Source: Candidatus Heimdallarchaeota archaeon (GTDB lineage: Archaea > Asgardarchaeota > Heimdallarchaeia > Hodarchaeales > Hodarchaeaceae). Taken from it: a stretch of 33,107 bases of DNA. Positions 32,390 to 33,107 of the stretch are shown here, piece by piece; within the stretch, counting starts at the first letter, position 1, and every line of letters starts with the position of its first letter. The stretch is taken from the NCBI GenBank assembly GCA_020351745.1, contig CP070665.1:1221371-1254477 (forward strand), in the 5' to 3' direction. A program made the translations under genes and the position numbers. The notes below the pieces were generated by a model that saw nothing but the letters and a program-made list of their open reading frames with translations, was not told the origin of the DNA and ran no database searches.

Positions 32390-33031
32390 CTAAATTCCCC
32401 CAGAAATGATTTTATGAACCACACTTTGATGATATTCGCGAACTAACACCTGATCGAAATTAAGTTCTATATTGAAGAGTTGAGCTAATTTCACACATTT
32501 CACAATGTTAAGCAGGAGTGAGAAGTGTGCATCAGCGATTTCACCCAAACGTTTGATCCCAGCATTGAAGTGATTTAAAAGGTTAGAATCGTTTCCATTT
32601 GGAGTCTTATGAATGCATAATTGTACATAAGAATCATGTAGCTGTTCAATAAGTTCTTCAAAATGATGGACATCAAGAACCTCGAGAACGGAAGAAATAG
32701 CGGTAATGAATAGGATATCTTCTGTCGCAAGACCTTCTCTAAGAAAAGCATGTGTTTTATCATAGAAACGTTGCTGGACAGCTTCTGACTTTAGCTGTAA
32801 AGTTTCTCCAGCCTTCTCTAAAACAATATTATAAGGAGTAGGATCTATTCCTTTCAGATCGTTACTAATTTTATATAAAAAGTCAGAAAACTGATCAAAA
32901 ACACGCTCTGACCCCCGAATTTCAATTTTCAAACGATAAGTGCGATCTGTTATGAGATTAGGTTGTATGAAATACTGTTGGCTGACCAATTGCTTTATTA
33001 CTTCATCCTTATGAATTGGATCCGTTCTCAT
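32390..33031 (-). CDS. Unknown helical protein
   Basis: A 213-residue, mostly helical soluble protein. The first 45 residues contain one likely strand pair (YFIQPNLIT, YRLKIEIRG) and the rest is a series of amphipathic helices. His, Asp and Glu residues (DVHHFEELIEQLHDS and EIADAHFSLLL) are not in a spacing I can link to a metal site. There is no membrane segment. The ATG at 33031 is preferred, since GAGGT lies 5 bases before it and the in-frame TTG at 33037 lies inside this region. An AT-rich promoter-like stretch lies at 33060-33100. No family is recognised. Confidence 0.6.
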   Translation of the reverse strand: MRTDPIHKDEVIKQLVSQQYFIQPNLITDRTYRLKIEIRGSERVFDQFSDFLYKISNDLKGIDPTPYNIVLEKAGETLQLKSEAVQQRFYDKTHAFLREGLATEDILFITAISSVLEVLDVHHFEELIEQLHDSYVQLCIHKTPNGNDSNLLNHFNAGIKRLGEIADAHFSLLLNIVKCVKLAQLFNIELNFDQVLVREYHQSVVHKIISGGI

Positions 33032-33107
33032 GATCAACCTCTAGGAAAATTATGTTGCCATGTAATATTTGATTTTAATATTGAAAATATAACTAGAAAA
33101 TTTATCC

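Noticed and set aside
1-33107. Mobile element, prophage or CRISPR locus
   Set aside because: No transposase, integrase, phage structural gene, tRNA-linked attachment site or regularly spaced repeat was found; the gene content is metabolic and cell-surface.

Overview
The window looks like chromosomal DNA from an archaeon, most likely an Asgard archaeon (a Heimdallarchaeia-like lineage is my guess, not shown). The base composition is AT-rich. Genes are close-packed on both strands and some have TATA-like boxes. Ribosome-binding sites are of the archaeal GGTGAT type. There is a complete Ras/Rab-like small GTPase, an archaeal-type thiolase/DUF35 pair, and several proteins anchored to the cell surface by an N- or C-terminal membrane helix. 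I see no rRNA, tRNA, CRISPR array, transposon or phage gene.

Layout. 1-3414 (-): a secreted subtilase that runs off the left edge, followed by a small coiled-coil protein. 4142-7690 (+): a class V aminotransferase and a multidomain P-loop ATPase with a nuclease-like region and a winged helix. 7745-10113 (-): a three-gene operon of GHMP kinase, LarE-like PP-loop sulfurtransferase and a double winged-helix protein. 10114-11533: a regulatory-looking intergenic region with clustered palindromes, then two tandem paralogues of a small Mrr-like PD-(D/E)XK protein. 11554-14408 (-): a HemL-like aminotransferase and a six-helix membrane protein. 14663-18683: an MTA/SAH-deaminase-like amidohydrolase and two convergent glutamine-synthetase-family genes. 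18776-21846 (-): a penicillin-acylase-family Ntn hydrolase with a small membrane protein. 22080-23367 (+): two unknowns, one a type I membrane protein. 23392-26436 (-): uridine phosphorylase, then a GNAT / thiolase-fold / DUF35 operon. 26622-29020 (+): a cytosine-deaminase-like hydrolase and a surface-anchored zinc hydrolase of the S1/P1 nuclease - phospholipase C superfamily. 28998-33031: membrane proteins, a PhnN-like kinase, the small GTPase and a helical unknown.

Theme. Many genes handle nitrogen and nucleosides: two deaminase-type amidohydrolases, uridine phosphorylase, a PhnN-like kinase that could make PRPP, two GS-family ligases and two aminotransferases. They are not one operon, so a shared pathway is inference. 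A second theme is the cell surface: subtilase, penicillin acylase, zinc hydrolase and a type I membrane protein.

The items most worth a second look are: (i) the thiolase-fold protein that lacks both catalytic cysteines but sits beside a DUF35 partner, an arrangement known from Ltp2-type aldolases; (ii) the tandem Mrr-like pair with a shared upstream motif and a palindrome cluster; (iii) the ATPase with a degenerate nuclease-like domain; (iv) the surface-anchored S1/P1-PLC enzyme with nearly all zinc ligands visible.
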